Made by a program: the position numbers and the translations under genes | In this document: piece after piece, positions 54,260 to 63,862 of the stretch | Layout: the number at the start of each line of letters is the position of its first letter | Numbering within the stretch: position 1 is the stretch's first letter | Assembly: GCA_017425245.1 (NCBI GenBank) | Contig: JAFOOX010000036.1 | Span: 18,513-82,512 of the forward strand | Reading direction: 5' to 3' | Length of the DNA stretch: 64,000 nucleotides | Origin: Gammaproteobacteria bacterium | Lineage (GTDB): Bacteria > Pseudomonadota > Gammaproteobacteria > Enterobacterales > Neiellaceae | The notes under the pieces: model-generated | The model's input: the letters and a program-made list of their open reading frames with translations, nothing else | Database searches by the model: none | What the model was told of the DNA's origin: nothing

Positions 54260-57200
54260 TCAATGAAAATCGCGCGAACGCAACGGCAACTCAGCCAGTA
54301 GCGCCGTTTGATCGCGCAACCGCCCGGCAATCACGTGGGTAGTACCGTCGCCCTGCTCAACAATCCCCTGTACTTCCAGCAGCCGCGCCTGCAACAGCGG
54401 CAGCCGCTGGGCGCGGGCAGTGGCCAGCCACACCACCACATTGATGGTGCCGCTCTCATCCTCCAGCGACACGAAGGTCACGCCACTGGCGGTACCGGGG
54501 CGCTGCCGACCGGTGACCAGCCCCGCCACCCGCACCAGGGTGCCATGGGCCACCGCCGCCAGCTCACTGGCCCTCCGGCAACAGGCCAACTCCCCTTGCT
54601 GGCGCAGCAGGGCCAGCGGATGTGCCCCCAGACTGAGGCCCAGACTGCGGTAGTCGGCCACCAGCGCCTGACCCTGGCTGGGCGGTGCCAGCTCAACACC
54701 GCCACTGTCATCGCGGGCTGCGAGCAACCCTTGCGGCGCTTGATAACCGGCCAGCCGCCAGCGGCTGTGGTGACGATCGCCGCTCACAACGGCCAAGGCA
54801 TCGGCAGCAGCCAGCGCCTCACGGCTGACGCCATCCAGAGGGCAACGCTGCAGCAGCTGATCGAGGCTGACAAAGCCGCCCGCCGGCCGCGCCGCCACCA
54901 ACGCCCGTCCTGCCGCCTCGCCCAGACCACGCACCAAACGCAGGCCAAGGCGCAACGCCACACCATCATCCGCCTGCTCCAAACTGTGGTCCCAATAGCT
55001 GTGCTGCACATCCACCGGCCGCACCTCAACGCCGTGGCGGCGCACGTCCTGCACCAGCTGCGACGGGCTGTAGAACCCCATCGGCTGACTGTTGAGCAGG
55101 GCACAGCAGAACGCCGCCGGATAGTGGTACTTGAGCCAGGCCGACACATAGGCAAGCAGGGCAAAGCTGGCCGAATGGGATTCAGGAAAGCCATACTCGC
55201 CAAAGCCTTGGATCTGGCGGAATAGCCGTTCGGCAAAGTCACGCTGATAGCCGTTGGCCAGCATGCCGTCAATCAACTTGCCCTCAAACTGCAGCAGCCG
55301 GCCGCTGCGCTTCCACGCGGCCATCGCCCGGCGCAAGGCATCGGCCTCACCGCCGCTGAAACCGGCGGCCACCATCGCCAGTTTCATCACCTGCTCCTGA
55401 AACAGCGGTACCCCCAGGGTGCGTTCCAGTACCGGGCGCAGCGCCTCGCTGGCATAAATCACGGGCTCCTCGCCATTGCGCCGACGCAGGTAGGGGTGAA
55501 CCATGTCGCCCTGAATGGGGCCGGGGCGAACGATGGCGATCTGCACCACCAGATCGTAATAGCAGGCGGGCTTGAGCCGCGGCAGCATGTTGCTCTGGGC
55601 CCGCGACTCGATCTGGAACACGCCAATGCTGTCGGCCCGCTGCAGCATCTGGTAGACCTGCGGCTCCTCCCACACCACCTCATCCATGGTCAGCGCTGTT
55701 CCCCGTTGCAGCGCCACCAGCTCGAAACAACGGCGGATGGCAGTGAGCATCCCCAGTGCCAGTACATCCACCTTGAGCAGCCCAAGTGCCTCCAGATCAT
55801 CCTTGTCCCACTGGATCACCGTGCGCCCAGCCATGGCTGCATTTTCAACCGGCACCAGCCGCGACAGCGGCTCGCCACTGATGATAAAACCGCCAACATG
55901 CTGGGACAGATGACGTGGAAAGCCGAGGATTTGCGCCACCCCGCGCGCGAAATGGGCGGTCAGCGGATGGTTGGCCGCCAGCCCGGCCGCCGCCAGTTGA
56001 TCCTGCCAGCGGCACTGCGGATCGCGGCGATCGACGCTGGCCAGCAACCGCTCGAGGATGGCACTGTCGATCGCCAGCGCCTTGCCCACATCACGCACCG
56101 CGCTGCGCCAGCGATAGCAGATCACGGTGGCCGCCAGCGCCGCCCGCTCACGGCCATATTTGCCATAGATGTACTGGATCACCTCCTCGCGCCGCTCATG
56201 CTCGAAATCGACATCAATATCGGGCGGCTCATCACGTTCGCGACTGATGAAGCGCTCAAACAGCAGTTCAACCTTGAGCGGGTCAACGGCGGTGATGCCA
56301 AGGCAGTAGCAGATCACCGAGTTGGCCGCCGAGCCCCGCCCCTGATAGAGAATGCCGCGGCTGCGGGCAAAACAGACCAGATCATGGATGGTGAGAAAGA
56401 ACTTCTCGTAACCCAGCTCGGCCACCAGCGCCAGTTCCCGCTCAATCTGGCTGGCCATGGCCGGCGGTAGCGGCTCACCAAAGCGCTGACGGGCACCGGT
56501 CATCACCAGCTGGCGCAGATGGCTGGTTGGCGTCTCTCCGGCCGGCACCAGCTCCTGCGGGTAGTCATAGCGCAGCTCTTGCAGATCAAAGGTACAACGC
56601 TCGGCAATGCGCCCCGTCTCGGCCAGCCACGCCGGCGGAAACAGCCGCTGCTGCAGCGGCAACGGCCGCAGATAATGCTCGCCATTGGCCGCCAGCAGCA
56701 ACCCGGCCTGAGCCAACGGGCAGTTATGGCGAATGGCGGTGAGCAGATCCTGTAATGGCTGGCGCTGGCGCTCATGCATCCACACCTCGCCGCTGGCCAC
56801 CACCGCGATCCCCAACTGGTCGGCCAGTTGCTGCCACTGCTGTTGCTGGTGGCGCTCCCCCGCGCTAAGAGTGCGCGACGCCAGCAGCCACAACCGCCCC
56901 GGCAGGGCACGGGCCAGCTCAAGGCCTCGCTCGAGCGCCGCCTCATCAACAGCGGGGGGCCGCCACAGCACCAGCGCCTGGCGCAACTGCTGCAAATCAT
57001 CCCAATCGGCCCGATAGTGGCCCTTGGCGGCCCGGCGACGGGCGGCACTGACCAGCGCGCTGAGTTCAGCATAGCTTTCACGATCAGGGGCCAGCACCAC
57101 CACCAGAGCGCCGTCGTCAAAGCGCAGCTCAGTACCAATGATCAATCTGAAACCGGGCAGCGCCTTCACCGCCTGCCACGCCTTGACCACCCCGGCCAAC

Positions 57201-57328
57201 GAGCACTCGTCGGTCAGAGCCAGCCCCTGATAGCCAAGGGCATGGGCCTGCGTCACCAGCTCCTCGGGGTGAGAAGCACCACGCAGGAAGCTGAAATTGC
57301 TCAGGCAGTGCAGTTCGGTGTAACTCAT
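54260..57328 (-). CDS. dnaE2: Error-prone DNA polymerase DnaE2 (ImuC)
   Basis: A 1022-aa C-family polymerase. The N-terminal PHP domain begins YTELHCLSNFSFLRGASHPEE in two parts; the palm has the catalytic aspartates in PDIDVDFEHERR, then the fingers, HhH and OB domains. It works with ImuA and ImuB in SOS-induced translesion synthesis. A perfect LexA box ends 3 nt before the start codon (57331-57346), and no ribosome-binding site fits between. imuAB lie 2.4 kb away, separated by plpD on the other strand, instead of in one operon. Confidence 0.95.
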   Translation of the reverse strand: MSYTELHCLSNFSFLRGASHPEELVTQAHALGYQGLALTDECSLAGVVKAWQAVKALPGFRLIIGTELRFDDGALVVVLAPDRESYAELSALVSAARRRAAKGHYRADWDDLQQLRQALVLWRPPAVDEAALERGLELARALPGRLWLLASRTLSAGERHQQQQWQQLADQLGIAVVASGEVWMHERQRQPLQDLLTAIRHNCPLAQAGLLLAANGEHYLRPLPLQQRLFPPAWLAETGRIAERCTFDLQELRYDYPQELVPAGETPTSHLRQLVMTGARQRFGEPLPPAMASQIERELALVAELGYEKFFLTIHDLVCFARSRGILYQGRGSAANSVICYCLGITAVDPLKVELLFERFISRERDEPPDIDVDFEHERREEVIQYIYGKYGRERAALAATVICYRWRSAVRDVGKALAIDSAILERLLASVDRRDPQCRWQDQLAAAGLAANHPLTAHFARGVAQILGFPRHLSQHVGGFIISGEPLSRLVPVENAAMAGRTVIQWDKDDLEALGLLKVDVLALGMLTAIRRCFELVALQRGTALTMDEVVWEEPQVYQMLQRADSIGVFQIESRAQSNMLPRLKPACYYDLVVQIAIVRPGPIQGDMVHPYLRRRNGEEPVIYASEALRPVLERTLGVPLFQEQVMKLAMVAAGFSGGEADALRRAMAAWKRSGRLLQFEGKLIDGMLANGYQRDFAERLFRQIQGFGEYGFPESHSASFALLAYVSAWLKYHYPAAFCCALLNSQPMGFYSPSQLVQDVRRHGVEVRPVDVQHSYWDHSLEQADDGVALRLGLRLVRGLGEAAGRALVAARPAGGFVSLDQLLQRCPLDGVSREALAAADALAVVSGDRHHSRWRLAGYQAPQGLLAARDDSGGVELAPPSQGQALVADYRSLGLSLGAHPLALLRQQGELACCRRASELAAVAHGTLVRVAGLVTGRQRPGTASGVTFVSLEDESGTINVVVWLATARAQRLPLLQARLLEVQGIVEQGDGTTHVIAGRLRDQTALLAELPLRSRDFH

Positions 57329-57330
57329 GG

Positions 57331-57346
57331 CTGTATATTCGTACAG
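57331..57346 (-). promoter_or_regulatory. LexA (SOS) box of dnaE2
   Basis: CTGTATATTCGTACAG fits CTGT-N8-ACAG exactly. It ends 2 nt before the dnaE2 ATG on the minus strand and also lies upstream of the divergent patatin gene. Confidence 0.88.
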
Positions 57347-57437
57347 CCCTTTTCTTTCGGCAAGGGCGTCTTTACCGCCACCGCCATTGCCGCAACAATA
57401 GCCAGCTCAAATGCTGCTCAACCACTGCGGAGTTGCT

Positions 57438-59678
57438 GTGCGCCTGTCCCTGTTGTCTGTCGTGCTGCCGCTGTGGCTCAGCGCCTTTTTCACCCTGGCG
57501 GCCCCTGTTGCCGACAGTCCCTGCGCCAAGGTGGTGGGCCGCCCCTGTACCGCACTGGTGCTGGGCGGCGGCGGTGCCCGTGGTGGCGCCCATGTCGGTG
57601 TGATCAAGCAGCTGGAAGCGCAGCAGGTGCCGGTCGATCTGATCATCGGCACCTCCTTCGGCTCCTTTGTCGGCGCACTCTATGCCTCCGGCAAGAGCCC
57701 GGCCGAGATCGAAAAATTGATGCTGGCCACCGACTGGAACGCCGGCTATCGCGATCGCGTCAACCGTGATGAGATGCCGATGCGGCGCAAGCATCAGGCC
57801 GATGATTTCAACATCCAGCTCGGTATCGGTGTGGGGCTGGAAGGCGCCAAGCTGCCGGCCGGGGTACTACTGGGTCAGGCCCTCTCCAACCTGCTACGTA
57901 CCGCGCTGGGCAGCCAGACGGCGCTGACCAGCTTCGATGAACTACCAATCCCCTTTCGTGCAGTGGCCGCCGATCTGGTCAGCGGCCAAGCAGTCGTGTT
58001 GAGTCAAGGCGATCTGGCCACCGCCATCCAGGCCTCAATGTCCATTCCCGGCGTCGTCCAACCGATGGAGATCGATGGCAAGCTGTTGGTGGATGGCGGC
58101 ATTGCCGCCCAAGTCCCCGTGGGCATCGCCCGAGCACTCGGCGCCGAACGGGTTATCGCCGTCGAGATCAGCTCGCCCGGCTACGGCCCCGACGATCTGG
58201 GCTCGGCAGTAGAGATCATGGACCAACTCAGTTATTTCCTGATCCGCAAGAACGTTGAGCAGGATCTGGCGCTGCTGCAAGAGAACGATGTGCTGCTGAT
58301 CCCCGAGCTGGGGGATATCTCCACCTTCAACTTCGATCGCCTGCCAGAGTCGATCGCCGCAGGCGAAAAAGCCGCCCGCGGGGAACAACCACGCATTGCC
58401 CGCCTCGGCGTGGCCAGCACCGACTACCAGCAGTGGCAGCTGGCCCGTCATGCACCACCACCAGCGCCAACCAAGATCGATCGCATTGTCATCGACAACC
58501 GCTCATTGCTGGATGAGGCGGTGATCCGCCAACGGCTGGGGATCAAAGAGGGGGACCTCTACGACCAACAGCAGATCGCCAGTGGCATCCGCAATGTCTA
58601 CGGCCTCGGCACCTTCGAACGGATCCGCCATGAGGTCCGCACCGTCGATAATCGTCAGGAGCTGTATATCCAAACGCTGGAGAAACGTTGGGGACCTGGC
58701 TACCTCGATTTCCAGCTGAAACTGGAGAATGACTTCGATCTGGAACAGAGCCATGAGTTGGGATTTGCCTACACCCTGACCAACCTCAACCGCTGGGGCG
58801 CCGAATGGCGCAACGAGCTGGTGTTTGGATCCAACCGCCATCTGGCCAGCGAGATCTACTCGCCCTTGTACACCAGCCCCCTCTATCTGCTCGGCCGCGT
58901 CGATTTCGATACCAGAAATTATGTGGTTCGCGATAGCGAAGGACGCTCAACCGGCGATCTCACCATCGAGGACATTGCCTTTACCGGAGCGCTCGGCTTG
59001 CGCCTGAGCGATCACCATGACCTTTGGTTCGGCCTGATCAGCCATGATGGTGAGTCACGACTGCCAGCCACCGTAATGGTGGAGGATGACAATCTCGACT
59101 TCTACCGTCGCGGTGTTGCTGCCCACTGGGAGTACGACAGCCTCGACAACGCCTCGCTGCCGACCCGTGGCCACCGTTGGCAGGCGCGACTGGAGCGCAG
59201 CCGTGATCGGGTGGAAGGGGAAGGGGATGATCTGGCAACAGTTGCGGAGCTGCATTGGTTGGGCGCCATCCGCCTCGGCGACCGCCACATAGTGCGCGCC
59301 AGCCTGCGGCTACAGGACTACTTTAATGACGATTTCACCTATTCACCCCAGCTCTATTCACTGGGCGGCTTCCTTAACTTGTCCGGCTACCCCTCCAACC
59401 AGTTATTTGGTCGTCATCTGCGCTACGGCAACCTGATCTACAACTATCAGGTGGCCGACAATGACTTTGGTGCCTTCAAAGCCCCGCTCTATGTCGGCCT
59501 GTCGCTCGAAAGCGGCAACGTCTGGGATAAAGGTGACAGTGTCGACTACCACGAGGTGATCTGGGCCAGCAGCCTGTTTGTCGGCTGGGACAGCCCGCTC
59601 GGCCCCATCTATCTGGCCTATGGCCGCGCCGAAGGGCCTTGGGACAGCATCTACTTCTACCTCGGTGACACGTTCTAA
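57438..59678 (+). CDS. plpD: Patatin-like phospholipase with POTRA and outer-membrane barrel (PlpD-type)
   Basis: A 746-aa protein from GTG 57438 (GGAG 5 nt upstream), giving a clean signal peptide; ATG 57411 is possible. The patatin domain spans about 38-330: oxyanion GGGGARGG (43-50), nucleophile S73 in GTSFG and Asp in VDGGIAAQ. A POTRA-like region (about 345-420) is followed by a 16-strand BamA-like barrel ending in Phe (LGDTF). This is the type Vd autotransporter plan of Pseudomonas PlpD. The gene sits between imuB and dnaE2 on the opposite strand. Confidence 0.9.
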   Translation: MRLSLLSVVLPLWLSAFFTLAAPVADSPCAKVVGRPCTALVLGGGGARGGAHVGVIKQLEAQQVPVDLIIGTSFGSFVGALYASGKSPAEIEKLMLATDWNAGYRDRVNRDEMPMRRKHQADDFNIQLGIGVGLEGAKLPAGVLLGQALSNLLRTALGSQTALTSFDELPIPFRAVAADLVSGQAVVLSQGDLATAIQASMSIPGVVQPMEIDGKLLVDGGIAAQVPVGIARALGAERVIAVEISSPGYGPDDLGSAVEIMDQLSYFLIRKNVEQDLALLQENDVLLIPELGDISTFNFDRLPESIAAGEKAARGEQPRIARLGVASTDYQQWQLARHAPPPAPTKIDRIVIDNRSLLDEAVIRQRLGIKEGDLYDQQQIASGIRNVYGLGTFERIRHEVRTVDNRQELYIQTLEKRWGPGYLDFQLKLENDFDLEQSHELGFAYTLTNLNRWGAEWRNELVFGSNRHLASEIYSPLYTSPLYLLGRVDFDTRNYVVRDSEGRSTGDLTIEDIAFTGALGLRLSDHHDLWFGLISHDGESRLPATVMVEDDNLDFYRRGVAAHWEYDSLDNASLPTRGHRWQARLERSRDRVEGEGDDLATVAELHWLGAIRLGDRHIVRASLRLQDYFNDDFTYSPQLYSLGGFLNLSGYPSNQLFGRHLRYGNLIYNYQVADNDFGAFKAPLYVGLSLESGNVWDKGDSVDYHEVIWASSLFVGWDSPLGPIYLAYGRAEGPWDSIYFYLGDTF

Positions 59679-59685
59679 GGCCGCC

Positions 59686-61080
59686 TTAGCCGAACCAGCC
59701 ATGAAGGAACCAGTGCCCTCCAGCAGTACGAAACAGCCAAGCAGGGCGACCATCCGGCGCCAGCGCCCGGTAATAGTCGCGCTGCAGCGGCTCGGCCCAC
59801 CACTGACTCGCAAGCCGCTCAGGGCCATCCAGCAGCGGCCAGGGGACTGCCAAGGGTTGCGGCTGCGGCAGCAACCACAACGGCCGCCCAGAGTGGCCAT
59901 AGTCGCCCCCCCTTTCACCCACTGCAACCAGCAGTCCGGCCTGCTCCGGCACATGATCGGGGCGTGCCGCCAGCCCCTGTAACTGGTCGGGGTTCAAGCG
60001 TGCCTGCAACCGCGACAGCAGCTGATCCGGGCTGAGAGCGCCGCTGGCCGCCTGCCACAGATCTATCGCTGGAGCCTGCAGTGGTTCCAGCGTCTGCGAC
60101 CTCAGACGTAGCCAGCACACCGGCGCCAGCAGCGGCTGACGAGCCAGCTGCAAACGGGCCAGCATCAGCCAGTTGGCAGCAATTCCGTCTGGCTGTGCCG
60201 ATGCCAGCCGCAGGCAAGTGGCCGGGAGCTGGCGGTGACCTAACTCCAGTTGCAATGAGCCGGCCGCCAGCTGACGCTGGCGCAGCCACAACTGCAGCCG
60301 CTGCAGCTGGCGCTGTAACACAAACAGCACGCCCTCACTCTGCTCCGCCTCGTACAGCAGAGTCAGCCGATCTTCAAACACGGGTGAGGGCTGATAGGCT
60401 GGCACTGATGGCGGCGCACTTGCCTCCAGCCGTTGCAGCCACTGCGCCAGCGGAGCACCCGCCCGACGCCGCACCTCAGCCCGTGGCAGCGCCAGCAGCT
60501 GGCCCAGCCGCTGCAGCCCCCAGCCTTGCAACCGTTCCAGCTGGCGAGGATCCAGCTCGCAGTGCGTCAAGGGCAAGGCAGCCAGCCGTTGCGTCAGGCA
60601 CAGCTCATTGTCATCAATCAGCCATTGGCCGGCCCGTGCCAACAGCCTGGCCGTCCAGGGCTGAGGCGCCAGTGCCGCCTGCAGCCGATAGCCCTGGGCC
60701 TGCAGCTGCGTGGTCAGCTGAGCCGCCAAGGTCGCCGGTGGCCCCTGCAACCGGGCCATGGCTGCCAACTCCAGCCACAAGCCTCGGGGCGGGTCCGGAT
60801 GGATGCGGGCCACCAGCTGATAGCAATCCTCGGCCAGCCGCTGCAGCGCCTGCTGATCCTGTGCAGGCTGCAGCCGCAGCGCCTGCAGTTCATCACACAG
60901 CGCCAGTGCCTCGGCCAACGCCATCCCAGGCCGCAACCCAGTCGCCAGCGCAGTGTCATTGCACTGCAATAGCTGATTGTTGTCATCCAGCAGCGCCCAA
61001 CACCCTTCGACGGGATGACCGGCAAGCAAGGTATCCAGTGCCAGCGCGGGAAAGTGGAGATAAAGCCAACGCATGGTCAT
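59686..61080 (-). CDS. imuB: Y-family polymerase-like mutasome protein ImuB
   Basis: A 464-aa protein starting MTMRWLYLHFPALALDTL, the N-terminal strand of the Y-family palm. The acidic active-site residues of real Y polymerases are not evident (VEGCWALLDDNN in place of the usual D/E block), as in ImuB generally. ImuB bridges ImuA and DnaE2 and binds the beta clamp. It follows imuA after 4 nt on the same strand and converges with plpD (7 nt between stops). Confidence 0.9.
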   Translation of the reverse strand: MTMRWLYLHFPALALDTLLAGHPVEGCWALLDDNNQLLQCNDTALATGLRPGMALAEALALCDELQALRLQPAQDQQALQRLAEDCYQLVARIHPDPPRGLWLELAAMARLQGPPATLAAQLTTQLQAQGYRLQAALAPQPWTARLLARAGQWLIDDNELCLTQRLAALPLTHCELDPRQLERLQGWGLQRLGQLLALPRAEVRRRAGAPLAQWLQRLEASAPPSVPAYQPSPVFEDRLTLLYEAEQSEGVLFVLQRQLQRLQLWLRQRQLAAGSLQLELGHRQLPATCLRLASAQPDGIAANWLMLARLQLARQPLLAPVCWLRLRSQTLEPLQAPAIDLWQAASGALSPDQLLSRLQARLNPDQLQGLAARPDHVPEQAGLLVAVGERGGDYGHSGRPLWLLPQPQPLAVPWPLLDGPERLASQWWAEPLQRDYYRALAPDGRPAWLFRTAGGHWFLHGWFG

Positions 61081-61084
61081 CGCC

Positions 61085-61708
61085 TCAACTGACCTGAGGC
61101 CAGATAGCAGGTGGCAGTGGCCAGCCTCCGCGCCGTTTAAGCAAGGTCAATTGCAGCCCACCGGCCACTCGTTGCAGCTGCAGCCGCACCGCTGCAGGCG
61201 ACGGCTGGCAAGCCAGTGCCGCCGGCCGGATCGCGAAACAGCGGCACTGGCCGCGCTCAGCAGCCAACTGCAGCCGCCGTAGCTGTGCCAGTTCCAGGTG
61301 TGGTAACCAGGCCAGCACCAGACTGCAACTGCCACTGGCCAGCCCTTGTTCGGCACTCCACAGCGCCAGCGCTGGCGACAGATCAAGGGTCAGCAACTGG
61401 CGCTCCAGCGCCACGCCAGCGGCTCGCAGCGCCGGTGGATAGGGGGTAGCCGGCGGATTGATCCACAACTGCCAGCGTCGGTCTTCAGCCAGCCCAGCCA
61501 GTGCTCGGCTCAGCAAGCGCAATTCACCCTGACCCGGAGCATCGACCAACAGCTCGATCAGGGCTCGGGGCGGCCAACCGCCAGCCAGCAACTGCTGATC
61601 CAGCCAGGGCCAACCGGTTGCCAACCGTTCCTCAGCCGTCACCCGGGATGCTGCCGCCTCTCCCTGCCATAGCTGGCCAGAAGCCAACAGTTCGGCCATG
61701 GCCATCAT
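61085..61708 (-). CDS. imuA: RecA/SulA-like mutasome protein ImuA
   Basis: A 207-aa RecA-like protein without a good Walker A. Visible ImuA features are ATGWPWLDQQLLAGGWPPRALIELL (in two halves) near residues 31-55, and ALAGLAEDRRWQLWINPP. It interacts with ImuB in SOS mutagenesis. A LexA box lies 92 nt upstream (61801-61816). Adjacent ATGs at 61708 and 61705 are both possible starts. It forms a two-gene operon with imuB. Confidence 0.88.
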   Translation of the reverse strand: MMAMAELLASGQLWQGEAAASRVTAEERLATGWPWLDQQLLAGGWPPRALIELLVDAPGQGELRLLSRALAGLAEDRRWQLWINPPATPYPPALRAAGVALERQLLTLDLSPALALWSAEQGLASGSCSLVLAWLPHLELAQLRRLQLAAERGQCRCFAIRPAALACQPSPAAVRLQLQRVAGGLQLTLLKRRGGWPLPPAIWPQVS

Positions 61709-61800
61709 TCAGCCTCCGCGCAAGATGCCCAAGGCGGTGAGGCCATTCCAAAGATCAGCCGAGAAAAAATAGAGGTAAGCCATCACACTCACCAACAGCA

Positions 61801-61816
61801 CTGTACATTCATACAG
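61801..61816 (-). promoter_or_regulatory. LexA (SOS) box of imuAB
   Basis: CTGTACATTCATACAG, an exact CTGT-N8-ACAG site upstream of imuA. It differs from the dnaE2 box only at inner positions. Confidence 0.88.
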
Positions 61817-61852
61817 CATTATTGGTGACAAGCAGGTTCGATGCAACCCTCT

Positions 61853-63244
61853 CTAGCCGGCCACCGGCAGCGCCAGCAACACCCATACACCAGCCAGAAA
61901 TCCAAGCATCACAGCCCAGCTCCAACGCAGATGCCCCATAAAGGTGTACTGGCCGCGAGCAATGCCCATCAAACCAACACCAGCGGCCGAGCCGACTGCC
62001 AACATGCTGCCTCCGGTACCGGCACTCAGCGTCACCAATAGCCACTGCGTTAAGGACATATCCGGGTCCATCTGCAGCACCGCAAACATCACCGGGATGT
62101 TGTCGATCACTGCCGATAGAAAGCCCACCAGTACATTGGCGCCAGTAGCCCCAAGGCCACCATAGAGCTGCGTAGCAGCCAGTTGCAGATAGCCAATGAA
62201 AGCCAGCGCCCCCACGCAATACATCACCCCGAAGAAAAACAGCAGCGTGTCCCATTCCGGATCACTGATATCTTCAAACGGATTCTTGGCCAGCTGGGGA
62301 TCGTCATGGGGCAATGCGCGCGCCTGAAAGTAGTCGACCAACAGCAGCAGCGACAAGCCACTCATCATGCCCAGATAGGGAGGCAACCCCAGCCAGTGCT
62401 CAAAGCTGACCGCTAGGGCAATAGTCAGAGCAAACAACAGGCAGGTACGTCGAGCCAGCGGCTTCATGCGAAAGCGGCGATGGCCGACGTCTCCTCGGCC
62501 TTTTGGCAAGGCAAAGGTCATCAGCAAAGCGGGGATCAGGAAGCAAACCAAAGACGGCAAGAATAGGTGAAAGAAAGTAAAGAACTCCACCTTGCCCGCC
62601 TGCCACACCATCAGCGTGGTGATATCACCAAAGGGTGAAAAGGCGCCACCGGCATTGGCCGCTACCACCACGTTGATACAACCTAATTGGACAAAGCGGG
62701 GCTGTCCTTTGCCAACTGCCATGACGACCGTGCCCATAACCAGTGCCGTAGTCAGGTTATCGGCCACCGCCGAAACGAAAAAAGCGACACCACCGGTGAT
62801 CCAGAACAGCGCTCGATAGCCAAAGCCACGATTGACCAGCACCTGCTTGAGCGCCTCAAACACCCCGCGTTCTTCAATGCGCTTGATGTACACCAGAGCC
62901 ACGGTAATAAAGAGCAGCAGCTGGGCATATTCCCCCAGATTGGCGATCACAGCGCCGTGGATCACCTCATCAGAGGCGCCACTATCCGCAGCGATCAAGG
63001 CCGCAATCACCCACATGACGCCTGCCGCCAAAACCACTGGCCGCGACTTCGACAGATGCAGCTTTTCCTCAAGGACAACCGCAGCATAGGCGAGTACGAA
63101 GACACCGAGCAGCATGGCACCCAACGGATGTCGCGTCGCATCCAGCACCGTCATGCCGTCCATCGCCCACGCATTGCCGCTAAACATCCCCACGAAAACG
63201 AGCAGCAACCGCCCCCAACCGTGACCTGCCAACGATTTGCCCAT
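61853..63244 (-). CDS. nhaD: Na+/H+ antiporter NhaD
   Basis: A 463-aa inner-membrane protein from ATG 63244 (AAGAGA upstream); a TTG at 63286 is less likely. It has a signal-like first helix, then about 12 helices of the ion-transporter superfamily. Conserved segments are VSAVADNLTTALVMGT, ANAGGAFSPFGDITTLMVWQ and SAVIDNIPVMFAVL, the last two typical of NhaD. It exports Na+ or Li+ in exchange for H+ at alkaline pH and is common in marine and halotolerant gammaproteobacteria. Single gene. Confidence 0.93.
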   Translation of the reverse strand: MGKSLAGHGWGRLLLVFVGMFSGNAWAMDGMTVLDATRHPLGAMLLGVFVLAYAAVVLEEKLHLSKSRPVVLAAGVMWVIAALIAADSGASDEVIHGAVIANLGEYAQLLLFITVALVYIKRIEERGVFEALKQVLVNRGFGYRALFWITGGVAFFVSAVADNLTTALVMGTVVMAVGKGQPRFVQLGCINVVVAANAGGAFSPFGDITTLMVWQAGKVEFFTFFHLFLPSLVCFLIPALLMTFALPKGRGDVGHRRFRMKPLARRTCLLFALTIALAVSFEHWLGLPPYLGMMSGLSLLLLVDYFQARALPHDDPQLAKNPFEDISDPEWDTLLFFFGVMYCVGALAFIGYLQLAATQLYGGLGATGANVLVGFLSAVIDNIPVMFAVLQMDPDMSLTQWLLVTLSAGTGGSMLAVGSAAGVGLMGIARGQYTFMGHLRWSWAVMLGFLAGVWVLLALPVAG

Positions 63245-63346
63245 ACAGATGATCTCTTGAGAGAAGCGCACAGCACGCCTGCTCAATCTAGATCTGGCGT
63301 TCAGCGCAGATCGTGGTGCCGATCAAGCTCTCTCAGAATTAGCGGC

Positions 63347-63814
63347 TCAGCCCACAACCTTGATGCTCAGCACCAGCTCAAAACGAGCCACGGCTTCGTC
63401 ACCAAATTGCGCCGGACAACGGGCGGTGATGGCCACAGGCTGGTTGATTCGCTCGCCGCTGGCCTGTGCCTGCTCAAGCATGGTTGAGATGAGCGGGCCA
63501 TCATCGCAGCGGAATTCCACATCCCGCTCCGGCCGCTTGAAGAATTCGCCACTGACTGCTTTGAAGGCCAGCGACATTTTCAGCTTGCGCTGCTCAGCCA
63601 GAAAAAAGGCCAGAAAACCACCGGCCACGTCGGCGCCCACCGCCAAGGCACCAAAATACATACTCCCCAGATGGTTACGGGTGCGCCGTCGCAGCGGGAT
63701 GATCATGGTGACACCGCTCGCATCCAGCCGGGTCAAGCGCGGCCGGCAATAGCCGATCATCGGCACCTTGAGCCAGCCAAACCACCACAGCATCCGGTTT
63801 GCATGCGCTAACAT
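63347..63814 (-). CDS. DUF4442 hotdog-fold protein (thioesterase-like)
   Basis: A 155-aa protein from ATG 63814 (GGAGG 8 nt upstream); the longer frame to 63949 runs into the mobile-element end. Features match DUF4442: an N-terminal helix, VTMIIPLRRRTRNHLGSMYFGALA (hotdog helix region), AFFLAEQRK and the later strand DVEFRCDDGP. Hotdog proteins of this kind are PaaI/YiiD-like acyl-CoA thioesterase relatives; activity is unproven. The IS66-like left end lies 49 bp upstream and may disturb its promoter. Confidence 0.78.
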   Translation of the reverse strand: MLAHANRMLWWFGWLKVPMIGYCRPRLTRLDASGVTMIIPLRRRTRNHLGSMYFGALAVGADVAGGFLAFFLAEQRKLKMSLAFKAVSGEFFKRPERDVEFRCDDGPLISTMLEQAQASGERINQPVAITARCPAQFGDEAVARFELVLSIKVVG

Positions 63815-63862
63815 CCCACACTCCTCCGACCAGCATGTTGCTGCAAGCATAGCCAAACGAGC

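Noticed and set aside
60081..61097. 338-codon plus-strand frame antisense to imuB
   Set aside because: Ala/Pro/Thr-rich low-complexity reading with no start signal; imuB is well supported on the other strand.
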